In this document: piece after piece, positions 1 to 5,423 of the stretch
Numbering within the stretch: the stretch's first letter is position 1
Layout: the number at the start of each line of letters is the position of its first letter
Assembly: GCA_009784145.1 (NCBI GenBank)
Contig: WRCI01000109.1
Span: 1-5,915 of the forward strand
Origin: Methanobrevibacter sp.
Lineage (GTDB): Archaea; Methanobacteriota; Methanobacteria; Methanobacteriales; Methanobacteriaceae
DNA: 5,915 nucleotides
Direction of reading: 5' to 3'
Notes under the pieces: generated by a model
What the model was told of the DNA's origin: nothing
What the model saw: only the letters and a program-made list of their open reading frames with translations
The model's database searches: none
Translations under genes and position numbers: made by a program

Positions 1-249
1 TAAATTTTAATTTAACAATTATTTAAAAAGACCCCTTTAATAATGAACAATATATTACTTTCAATAGCAGAAAAGCCATGCTTAAAATTGAATATTTTCA
101 CCACAAAAAATATGGGGCTGTATAAAGATTTAAAATAATGATATATAAATCTAAAATAAAAATATAAAAAAATTACAATATATAATCTATAAAAAATTAC
201 AATAAAAATATAAAAAAAATTAAATATAATAAAGATATTCTAAAATAAA
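1..249. other. Gene-poor flank, no convincing gene
   Basis: No recognisable gene lies here. Bases about 30-130 are less AT-rich than the rest of the flank and contain GC clusters such as the GGGGCTG near 114-120. Short frames are open on both strands: a 31-codon ATG frame at 43-138 on plus and an approximately 30-codon GTG frame opposite it. Neither resembles a protein I know. The segment could be the worn end of a mobile element or of an upstream gene, but no terminal repeats can be shown because the other end is missing. Bases 139-249 are A/T only in practice, with A-tracts and an 18-base direct repeat at 155-172 and 201-218. Confidence 0.5.
166..219 (-). terminator. Oligo-T terminator for the DUF460 gene
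   Basis: Read on the minus strand, the region just after the DUF460 stop codon has three successive T tracts: 8 T (212-219), 6 T (191-196) and 7 T (166-172). Archaeal RNA polymerase is known to terminate at oligo-T stretches without needing a hairpin. The clustering of three tracts 30-85 bases past the stop fits a strong intrinsic terminator. The caveat is that A/T runs are common in DNA this AT-rich. Confidence 0.55.
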
Positions 250-1932
250 TCACAATTTTCGTTTTCTTTCTACCCTATATTCCTCAATAACACTCAATAA
301 ACCTTCTTCTGCTTTTTTAACATTTTTATCTCTTTGTTTTGATTTCCATTTAGCTATTTTTTCATTTAATTCTTTTGAATTAGCTACTGCATAGTCATCA
401 AAGAATTTAATATCTAAGTCATTTTCATTTAAAATAGGAAGTTCGTTATCTTCAAAAACTTCTTTTGCTTGTGGAGGAATATTTTCATTATTATTTGACC
501 CTTTGATAATAGCTTTAATATCTGAATCAACTAAAAATTTAGCTGTTTGAGAACCTCCTCCTTTTGAAGATCTTAAATATACTACATCTCCTTTTTTAAT
601 TTTAAAGATTTTATTTACTTCATTTAATCCAGATTTTGTAAAAGAATCAATAATTTTAATAGGAGTGAATATAGATAATTCATTAAAATCATCTAACTTT
701 AACCTTTTATTTAATTTTTCCTCAAGAGATTCCCTTAATTGTTTTTCTTCTTTATATTTGCTTTGAATATTTTTTAATAGCTGAACTTTAGAAGCTAATT
801 CTTTATCTTTTAAAATAGCTTTAGCTTCTTTCCTACTTGATTCAGTTAATTCTTTTTCTAATTTATTGATTTTTTGATTTTTTTCTTCAATTTCATCTAA
901 GTATGATTCATTTTTCTTTTTTAAATCTTCAATTAAATTAGTCTGATTTTTAAATTGTTTTTCCTTAGATTTATTGATTTTTTTAAGTTTATCTATTTTA
1001 GTTTCAAGTGCTACAATGTCTTCAATAGAAATAAAATCCTCATTGTCTGAACCATTATCTAAACCATTGTTAAAATCATTAACCAAAGCATTATTAAAAC
1101 TATTACCCAAATCATTATTAAAATCATTACTCAAATCATTATTAAAATCATTACTTACATCATTAGCAAAAATATAATTGTCCTTACTAGAATAACTATC
1201 CTTATTAGAATAATTCACACTATTAGAATGGCTATCATTATAGCTATTTTCCCTATTTTTTTCATTAGAATTTTGATTAATATTGCTTATAGACTTATCA
1301 TCTTCATCATCAATTAATCCATATTTTTCAAAAGCTAAGGATATAGAAATACTTATTGGGTTATCTAATATTAAAAAAGATTTAGCTTGATTTAATATTT
1401 CATAATAATTATCATTAATAAAATCTTCTTTTTCAATAGAACCAATATTCATTTTAGCTTCTAAAAACTTTCTTTCAAGTTGATTTAACTTTTTTTTATA
1501 ATTATTATAGGCAATTATAGCTGCCGCTAAAGAATCTCTTTTATGAGCATCCCTATTATAATCACTAGAATGTTCTATCCTTTCATTAGAATCAAATTTA
1601 AAATCACCAATATTATTTAAAAAATTATTAACTAGTTCTGTTTTGTGTGAAACAGGAATATCACTTTTTGGAGTGAATATTTTTGAATTTAAAGAAGAAG
1701 CTAACTTTTTAACAGCTTTTGGAGTTTGTTCAACATCAGTAGCTATTAAAACAACAGTTCCCTGTTCCATTATTATATTAATTATTTCAGATTTAGAAAT
1801 CTCTTTAAAGCTATTCAAATAAAGTAAATCTCCATTTAAATCCAATATAGCTATTCCAACAGTTAATCCTGGATCAAATCCAACAATTATCGGTGTTTTG
1901 TGTTTATTAAAATTATTCAGAAAATCCCTCAA
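250..1932 (-). CDS. DUF460 (COG2433) RNase H/RuvC-fold protein with coiled coil
   Basis: This is an archaeal DUF460 protein of 560 residues, predicted to be a nuclease of the RNase H/RuvC-YqgF fold. Its substrate is not established.
The N-terminal domain (about 13-145) has GFDPG at 18-22 with the likely metal-binding D20, a second acidic strand end near D66/E68 (IATDVE), and HKRDSLAAA at 130-138, which matches the C-terminal HxxD signature of RuvC-like enzymes. Residues 207-300 form an Asn/Ser/Asp-rich low-complexity linker made of short repeats. Residues 302-410 are Lys/Glu/Leu-rich with heptad character, so probably a coiled coil. Residues 413-530 form the conserved C-terminal domain, including KKGDVVYLRSSKGGGS at 446-461. 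There is no signal peptide or membrane segment.
The start is TTG, the only usual start codon ahead of GFDPG. It has no Shine-Dalgarno sequence, so it is uncertain. The gene is codirectional with truA upstream and is followed by oligo-T tracts. Confidence 0.85.
   Translation of the reverse strand: MRDFLNNFNKHKTPIIVGFDPGLTVGIAILDLNGDLLYLNSFKEISKSEIINIIMEQGTVVLIATDVEQTPKAVKKLASSLNSKIFTPKSDIPVSHKTELVNNFLNNIGDFKFDSNERIEHSSDYNRDAHKRDSLAAAIIAYNNYKKKLNQLERKFLEAKMNIGSIEKEDFINDNYYEILNQAKSFLILDNPISISISLAFEKYGLIDDEDDKSISNINQNSNEKNRENSYNDSHSNSVNYSNKDSYSSKDNYIFANDVSNDFNNDLSNDFNNDLGNSFNNALVNDFNNGLDNGSDNEDFISIEDIVALETKIDKLKKINKSKEKQFKNQTNLIEDLKKKNESYLDEIEEKNQKINKLEKELTESSRKEAKAILKDKELASKVQLLKNIQSKYKEEKQLRESLEEKLNKRLKLDDFNELSIFTPIKIIDSFTKSGLNEVNKIFKIKKGDVVYLRSSKGGGSQTAKFLVDSDIKAIIKGSNNNENIPPQAKEVFEDNELPILNENDLDIKFFDDYAVANSKELNEKIAKWKSKQRDKNVKKAEEGLLSVIEEYRVERKRKL
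1057..1152 (-). repeat. Four 24-base repeats in the DUF460 linker
   Basis: Four in-frame 24-base units encode residues 261-292: NDFNNDLS, NDFNNDLG, NSFNNALV and NDFNNGLD. A partial unit precedes them (NDVS). The DNA units are nearly identical on the plus strand around TTATTAAAATCATTAC, so this is recent tandem duplication and not just Asn-rich composition. The repeats fall in the flexible linker between the nuclease-like domain and the coiled coil, where length change should be tolerated. Confidence 0.85.
1174..1227 (-). repeat. Three 18-base repeats in the DUF460 linker
   Basis: Three in-frame 18-base units encode residues 236-253: SNSVNY, SNKDSY and SSKDNY. On the plus strand the shared core is CTATTAGAAT or TTATTAGAAT, with one diverged copy (TTACTAGAAT). 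This block lies 21 bases from the 24-base repeats and has a different unit, so the linker seems to have grown by at least two separate duplication events. Confidence 0.7.
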
Positions 1933-1966
1933 TAAAACAATTAATCATACCAATTAATATATGACT
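1933..1966 (-). promoter_or_regulatory. Possible TATA box and leaderless start of DUF460 gene
   Basis: On the minus strand a TATATTAA-like element lies at about 1955-1963, some 25-30 bases ahead of the TTG codon at 1930-1932. That is the usual TATA-to-start distance in archaea, so the transcript could begin almost at the start codon and be leaderless, which would explain the missing Shine-Dalgarno sequence. TATA-like words are frequent in this DNA, so this is only a candidate. Confidence 0.25.
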
Positions 1967-1972
1967 TTAGAA

Positions 1973-2110
1973 GTTTAATTATGTTTATATTATTAAATTA
2001 ACTTAATTATTTTTATAATATTAAATTAACTTAATTATTTTTATATGTTTAATTATGTTTATATAATAAATTTATTTTTATATTATTAAATTAACTTAAT
2101 TATTTTTATA
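1973..2110. repeat. Intergenic AT repeat cluster between truA and DUF460 gene
   Basis: A 27-base sequence occurs three times without change, at 1991-2017, 2019-2045 and 2084-2110. An 18-base sequence, GTTTAATTATGTTTATAT, occurs twice, at 1973-1990 and 2047-2064, ahead of copies 1 and 3. Each 27-base copy contains the 13-base palindrome AATTAACTTAATT followed on the plus strand by a five-T run. No minus-strand T run of five or more is present, so nothing here looks like a terminator for truA. The block could be a relic of slippage or a binding array. Confidence 0.8.
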
Positions 2111-2143
2111 TATAATAAATTAATTTATTCAATATAATAAATA

Positions 2144-3358
2144 TTATTTTCTATAGAAATCCTTATTTTTCAAGCTTTCCATACTATTTAAAATACTATT
2201 TTCAATTGAAAGTTTTAACTTATAATCAAAAAGGTTTTCAATCAACATTCTTTTAAATCCCTCAAGAGCATAATCATCATATTGGAATTTAATATCATTA
2301 TAGCTAATATCCATCAAAATAAGACTTTCAGGATTAAGAGCTTTGATATTATATTTTTTCTTATGATTAAGCATATCTTTTACTGATTCAATATCCAATT
2401 CATTTTTTCCAACCCATAAAAAAATTCGCATCATTTTTCTAATCATATTCCAAAGAAAACTTTCTCCATAAACATCAATGTAAATAGGACTATAGCTAGT
2501 GTTATTAAAATCAACATTATTAAAATTTTTATTAAATCGCCCAATAGTTCTTAACTCACCAATATAATTTGATTTTAAAAAATCTCCAGATTCTTTTAAA
2601 TCAGCATCATATTTAGAAGAGTTAGTTAAATATGTATTGCCCTCAACTTTTTGAAAATGATTATCTTCAGACTTTTGAGAATAATTATCTTCAGATTTTA
2701 AAGAATAATTATCTTCAGATTTTAAAGAATAATTATCTTCAGATTTTAAAGAATAACACTCTTCAGATTTTAAAGAATAATTATCTTCAGATTTTAAAGA
2801 ATAACACTCTTCAGATTTTAAAGAATAATTATCCAGAGCTTTTTGAGAATAAACTTCATAAAAAGAACTATCTTTAGTTTCTGGAACAATTATTTCAATA
2901 TTATCTATTTTTCTTATAGGTGTTTTTTGATTTCTCTTTGAAAAATTAGTAAAATCATGTTCTCCAATAAATATTTTTGCCAGCTCATTCATAGCAGAAA
3001 TATTAAGATTATCTTCAAAAAATATATACCTATAATGTTTACATTGAGCATATCTTGCTTTAAATCCATATCGAACAGGAGCTTTAGCTATTATTTGAAT
3101 ATCTTCAGGAAGTTTATGGTTTATTTGATTAATAATCACTTCCTTTTCACTCATAAAACTAATTACATTTCCAAGACTATGAACTCCTCTATCAGTCCTT
3201 CCAGCTATTCTAATTTTAGCTTTATCCAAATCATCTATATATTCTAATTCTTTGAGAACATCTATAATTTCTCCTTCAACAGTTCGATGATTTGGTTGGC
3301 GTTGAAGACCATGGAAATTAGTTCCAATATAAGCAATTTTTAAAGCTACTCTTTTCAT
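2144..3358 (-). CDS. truA: tRNA pseudouridine synthase A (TruA)
   Basis: TruA converts uridine to pseudouridine in the anticodon arm of tRNAs (positions 38-40 in the bacterial enzyme), in the cytoplasm.
The N-terminal half is classic archaeal TruA: LKIAYIGTNFHGLQRQP (6-22), TVEGE (26-30) and GRTDRGVH (53-60) with the catalytic Asp56. KHYRYIF (107-113) carries the conserved active-site Tyr, and GEHDFTNFSKR (132-142) and TPIRKI (146-151) follow. The C-terminal half has the VYGESFLWNMIRKMM block (296-310) and NPESLILMDI (342-351).
At 404 residues it is much longer than the usual 250-280. The excess is an insertion at about 161-292, between two strands that are normally joined by a short turn, and half of it is a tandem repeat. 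All core motifs are intact and in frame, so it is probably functional.
The ATG start has an AGGGG just upstream. hisA is divergent. Confidence 0.95.
   Translation of the reverse strand: MKRVALKIAYIGTNFHGLQRQPNHRTVEGEIIDVLKELEYIDDLDKAKIRIAGRTDRGVHSLGNVISFMSEKEVIINQINHKLPEDIQIIAKAPVRYGFKARYAQCKHYRYIFFEDNLNISAMNELAKIFIGEHDFTNFSKRNQKTPIRKIDNIEIIVPETKDSSFYEVYSQKALDNYSLKSEECYSLKSEDNYSLKSEECYSLKSEDNYSLKSEDNYSLKSEDNYSQKSEDNHFQKVEGNTYLTNSSKYDADLKESGDFLKSNYIGELRTIGRFNKNFNNVDFNNTSYSPIYIDVYGESFLWNMIRKMMRIFLWVGKNELDIESVKDMLNHKKKYNIKALNPESLILMDISYNDIKFQYDDYALEGFKRMLIENLFDYKLKLSIENSILNSMESLKNKDFYRK
2642..2833 (-). repeat. Eight 24-base tandem repeats inside truA
   Basis: Eight in-frame 24-base units encode TruA residues 176-239. 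The order is DNYSLKSE, ECYSLKSE, DNYSLKSE, ECYSLKSE, DNYSLKSE, DNYSLKSE, DNYSQKSE and a degenerate DNHFQKVE. A ninth worn unit, EVYSQKAL (2834-2857), precedes them and may be the ancestral sequence. The central copies are identical in DNA apart from a three-base block that separates the DN and EC types. The D-E-D-E order implies that a 48-base dimer was duplicated, followed by single-unit gains. The encoded stretch is polar and charged, probably disordered. Confidence 0.95.
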
Positions 3359-3360
3359 TA

Positions 3361-3367
3361 AACCCCT
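3361..3367 (-). promoter_or_regulatory. Weak truA ribosome binding site
   Basis: On the minus strand AGGGGTT precedes the truA ATG by two bases after the TT (about four after the G run). It is a partial match to the archaeal GGAGGTGA consensus, and the only G-rich word in the area. It supports the ATG at 3356-3358, which is also where the family's conserved N terminus begins. Confidence 0.45.
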
Positions 3368-3408
3368 ACTTATTATATAAATATTTAAAAATTATATAGT
3401 TAATAAAT

Positions 3409-3418
3409 TTTTTATAAG
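3409..3418 (-). promoter_or_regulatory. Candidate truA TATA box
   Basis: On the minus strand CTTATAAAAA lies about 55 bases before the truA ATG, which would place the transcript start near 3385-3390 and give a leader of about 30 bases. Other TATA-like words lie nearer the gene (3373-3380, 3393-3399), so the choice is uncertain. Confidence 0.3.
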
Positions 3419-3668
3419 TGATTAGTTTTCTATAAAAAATATATTATAATTGATTAATTTTTATAAAAAATATATAAAAAATTGTTAATTATATACAAAA
3501 TTATTATAATTTATATAAAAAAATATTAATTTAAAAAAATATTTTTAATATATTTATTTCTATATTAATCTAAACTATTTTATATATAAAATGATATATA
3601 TTGTTTTATTATAAAAGATTTTTTTATAAAAAGTTTATAAAATTTAAATAAAATTTTAAAAATTATAT

Positions 3669-3685
3669 AAAAAAAAGTATAAAAA
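3669..3685 (+). promoter_or_regulatory. Candidate hisA promoter (BRE + TATA)
   Basis: TATAAAAA at 3678-3685 is preceded by a purine-only stretch (AAAAAAAAG) that fits a TFB-recognition element. A start about 25 bases downstream would leave a leader of roughly 40 bases before the hisA ATG. A second exact copy of TATAAAAAGTTTA sits 53 bases upstream (3625-3637) and could act as an alternative promoter. Confidence 0.4.
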
Positions 3686-3736
3686 GTTTAAATAAATTTT
3701 AAAAATTTTAGAATATATGAAAAACCTTAATAAAAT

Positions 3737-3741
3737 AGGTG
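3737..3741 (+). promoter_or_regulatory. hisA ribosome binding site (decides start)
   Basis: AGGTG ends six bases before the ATG at 3748. The in-frame GTG at 3739 lies inside this motif and so is not the start. The ATG at 3769 has no ribosome binding site. The same AGGTG(A) word precedes the next gene. Confidence 0.8.
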
Positions 3742-3747
3742 TTCCTA

Positions 3748-4488
3748 ATGTCATTTAAAGATAATAAAATGTTAATAATGCCTGCTGTTGATATAAGAAA
3801 TGGAAAATGTGTTCAGCTAGTTCAAGGAAAACCAGGAACAGAACAAGTAATAATAGAAAATCCTGAGAAAGTAGCTAAAAAATGGGAAGACATGGGTGCA
3901 GAAATAATACATGTAATTGACCTTGATGGAGCCCTTGAAAGTAAAGATAATTTAGTTACTATAAAGAAAATACTTAAAGAAGTGAGTGTCCCTATACAAT
4001 TAGGTGGGGGAATTAGAAGTATAGAATATGCAGAAAAACTTCTTAACTTAGATATTGAAAGACTTATAATAGGAACAATGGCAATTAAAAACCCAAGTAC
4101 TATAAGTCAATTATCTGACCAATTCCAAGAAAATAGAATAATGGTTTCATTAGATAGTAAAGATGGTAAAGTAGTTATAAAAGGTTGGAAAGAAAAAATT
4201 GATAAAACAGCAACTGAACTCAGTCAAGAATTCAAAGATGCTGGGGCGGGAAGCATATTATTTACAAATGTAGATGTTGAAGGATTATTAAAAGGTTTTG
4301 ATACTCAACCAGCTATTGATCTTGTTAACTCAGTAGATATTCCTGTTGTTTATGCAGGTGGAATAACAACAATAAATGATGTGGAAAAACTTAGCTCAAC
4401 TGGAGTTAAAGGAGTAGTTATTGGTTCTGCACTGTATAAAAATAAAATTAATCTTAAAAATGCTTTAAAATTACAAAATAATATATAA
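3748..4488 (+). CDS. hisA: ProFAR isomerase HisA
   Basis: HisA is the 1-(5-phosphoribosyl)-5-[(5-phosphoribosylamino)methylideneamino]imidazole-4-carboxamide isomerase. It catalyses the fourth step of histidine synthesis, an Amadori rearrangement that makes the substrate of HisF/HisH.
The protein is 246 residues, the normal length for this (beta/alpha)8 barrel. With the ATG at 3748 as residue 1, PAVDIRNGK (12-20) holds the catalytic general base Asp15. VIDLDGA (56-62), the phosphate-loop QLGGGIRS (84-91), NVDVEG (174-179) with the second catalytic acid Asp176, YAGGIT (202-207) and VVIGSALY (223-230) follow in the family order. HisF is a paralogue, but the LVQGKPG region and the DVEG motif favour HisA.
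The start is set by AGGTG six bases upstream. No other his gene is in the window, which is common in methanogens where his genes are scattered. A methyltransferase gene follows after 12 bases. Confidence 0.95.
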   Translation: MSFKDNKMLIMPAVDIRNGKCVQLVQGKPGTEQVIIENPEKVAKKWEDMGAEIIHVIDLDGALESKDNLVTIKKILKEVSVPIQLGGGIRSIEYAEKLLNLDIERLIIGTMAIKNPSTISQLSDQFQENRIMVSLDSKDGKVVIKGWKEKIDKTATELSQEFKDAGAGSILFTNVDVEGLLKGFDTQPAIDLVNSVDIPVVYAGGITTINDVEKLSSTGVKGVVIGSALYKNKINLKNALKLQNNI

Positions 4489-4490
4489 TA

Positions 4491-4496
4491 AGGTGA
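4491..4496 (+). promoter_or_regulatory. Methyltransferase ribosome binding site
   Basis: AGGTGA lies in the 12-base hisA-methyltransferase gap, four bases before the ATG at 4501. With no room for a promoter in the gap, it supports translation from a shared hisA transcript. Confidence 0.75.
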
Positions 4497-4500
4497 AAAA

Positions 4501-5277
4501 ATGGAAGATGAAAATAAATCTATTTATGATTTTGATTTAGAACTAATTTATAAATATTACTCAAATTTTGAACGTCAAGGGATTGGAAGCCCTGAGATGA
4601 CTATTAAGGCATTAAGTTTTATTGATAACCTCACACACAAATCCAAAATTGTTGATATAGGGTGTGGAACTGGTGGACAAACAATGACTCTTGCTAAAAA
4701 TACTGAGGGTAATATTACAGGAGTAGACCTTTCTCCTAACTTTATCAATATTTTCAATAAAAATACTGAAAAATTCAATTTAAAAGATAGAGTAAATGGG
4801 ATTGTAGGTTCAATGGATGACCTTCCATTTAAGAATGAAGAATTTGACCTTATATGGTCAGAAGGAGCAATTTATAATATTGGATTTGAGCAAGGATTAA
4901 AAGAATGGTTAAAATATTTGAAAAAAGATGGATATATAGCAATAACAGATGCATCATGGTTTACTAAAAAACGACCTCAGGAAATAGAAAATTTCTGGAC
5001 AGAGGCAGGATACCCTGGAATAGCTACAATATCAGATAATGTAAATTCAATGGAAAAATCAGGCTATAAACCAGTTGCAGTATTTACACTACCTGAAAAT
5101 TGTTGGGTTGAAAATTTCTATGCACTACAAACTCCTGTACAGGAAAAATTTCTAAAATTGTATAAAGGAAATAAAACAGTAGAAGAATTTATAGCACTTG
5201 AACGCCATGAAGCACAAATGTATGAAAAATATAAAGAATATTATGGATATGTATTTTATATTGGTAAAAAAATATAA
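4501..5277 (+). CDS. Class I SAM-dependent methyltransferase
   Basis: This is a 258-residue Rossmann-fold methyltransferase of the UbiE/methyltransferase-11 type. Its substrate is unknown.
Motif I is VDIGCGTGG (51-59), the SAM-binding glycine loop. GVDLS (74-78) ends strand beta2 with the ribose-binding acidic Asp76. GSMDDLPF (103-110) is the adenine-contacting region, and [14 protein letters not shown] (115-128) corresponds to motif [13 protein letters not shown] (144-154) is the beta5 region. The N-terminal [12 protein letters not shown] (23-34) and the C-terminal [11 protein letters not shown] (197-207) and [12 protein letters not shown] (247-258) recall a small-molecule methyltransferase group common in Clostridia and Bacteroidia, as I remember it.
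There is no DPPY-type motif, so it is not a DNA adenine methyltransferase. It is cytosolic, without membrane segments. It lies 12 bases after hisA with its own AGGTGA, so it is likely co-transcribed, but no histidine-pathway methylation is known that it would serve. Confidence 0.85.
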   Translation: MEDENKSIYDFDLELIYKYYSNFERQGIGSPEMTIKALSFIDNLTHKSKIVDIGCGTGGQTMTLAKNTEGNITGVDLSPNFINIFNKNTEKFNLKDRVNGIVGSMDDLPFKNEEFDLIWSEGAIYNIGFEQGLKEWLKYLKKDGYIAITDASWFTKKRPQEIENFWTEAGYPGIATISDNVNSMEKSGYKPVAVFTLPENCWVENFYALQTPVQEKFLKLYKGNKTVEEFIALERHEAQMYEKYKEYYGYVFYIGKKI

Positions 5278-5280
5278 ATA

Positions 5281-5327
5281 AAAATTATAAATTAAAAATA
5301 TAAATTAAAATTATAAATTAAAAATAT
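5281..5327. repeat. 21-base direct repeat downstream of methyltransferase
   Basis: Two exact copies of a 21-base A/T sequence lie at 5281-5301 and 5307-5327 (period 26), directly after the methyltransferase stop. The plus strand has no T run of five or more between 5278 and 5417, so a typical archaeal terminator for the hisA operon is not seen and read-through into the next gene is possible. Confidence 0.75.
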
Positions 5328-5337
5328 CTTACTACAT

Positions 5338-5347
5338 AATTATATTA
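5338..5347 (+). promoter_or_regulatory. Candidate TATA box for the DUF3788 gene
   Basis: AATTATATTA lies about 80 bases before the ATG at 5424. A start 25 bases downstream would give a leader of roughly 50 bases. The flanks are slightly less AT-rich than most spacers here, but the match is weak and such words are frequent. Confidence 0.2.
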
Positions 5348-5410
5348 CACAAGAGGATAATTTTAAAATATTTGAAAATAGTAATTTAAAAAATTTAATG
5401 ATGATAATTT

Positions 5411-5415
5411 AGGAG
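5411..5415 (+). promoter_or_regulatory. DUF3788 gene ribosome binding site (decides start)
   Basis: AGGAG ends eight bases before the ATG at 5424, but only two bases before the in-frame ATG at 5418. The second ATG is therefore the better start, giving an N terminus of MSKHEKLQLRD. This is the AGGAG half of the anti-Shine-Dalgarno match, where hisA and the methyltransferase gene use the AGGTG(A) half. Confidence 0.65.
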
Positions 5416-5423
5416 TAATGAAT

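Larger units (their letters stand above)
3359..3747. other. Divergent truA-hisA intergenic region
   Basis: This is almost pure A/T with no GC-rich island that would suggest a structured RNA, and no plausible gene. It should carry both promoters. Imperfect repeats are visible: a ~26-base element at 3419-3444 recurs at 3451-3475, and the 13-base TATAAAAAGTTTA occurs exactly at 3625-3637 and 3678-3690, with similar A/T sequence following both copies. Confidence 0.6.

Noticed and set aside
974..1177. Plus-strand 67-codon Leu/Lys/Ser-rich frame
   Set aside because: It is antisense to the DUF460 linker repeats. The open frame follows from the periodic repeat, and there is no ribosome binding site or known family.
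2642..2833. CRISPR array
   Set aside because: The 24-base units are directly contiguous without unique spacers, are in frame within truA, and no cas gene is present.
2632..2877. Plus-strand 81-codon frame of repeated LQILKNNY units
   Set aside because: It is the mirror of the truA repeats. A 24-base unit keeps every frame open if one unit is open, and truA motifs on the other strand are unmistakable.
2957..3247. Plus-strand 96-codon frame opposite truA
   Set aside because: It overlaps the conserved catalytic half of TruA on the other strand and has no recognisable domain or good start signal.
3739..3747. GTG at 3739 as hisA start
   Set aside because: The GTG is part of the AGGTG ribosome binding site of the ATG at 3748, so starting there would leave no binding site.
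3359..3747. Small structured RNA or riboswitch upstream of hisA
   Set aside because: RNA genes in AT-rich genomes normally stand out as GC-rich stem-forming islands, and none is visible here.
4575..4778. Minus-strand 67-codon frame
   Set aside because: It lies opposite the SAM-binding region of the methyltransferase, with no ribosome binding site and no familiar sequence.
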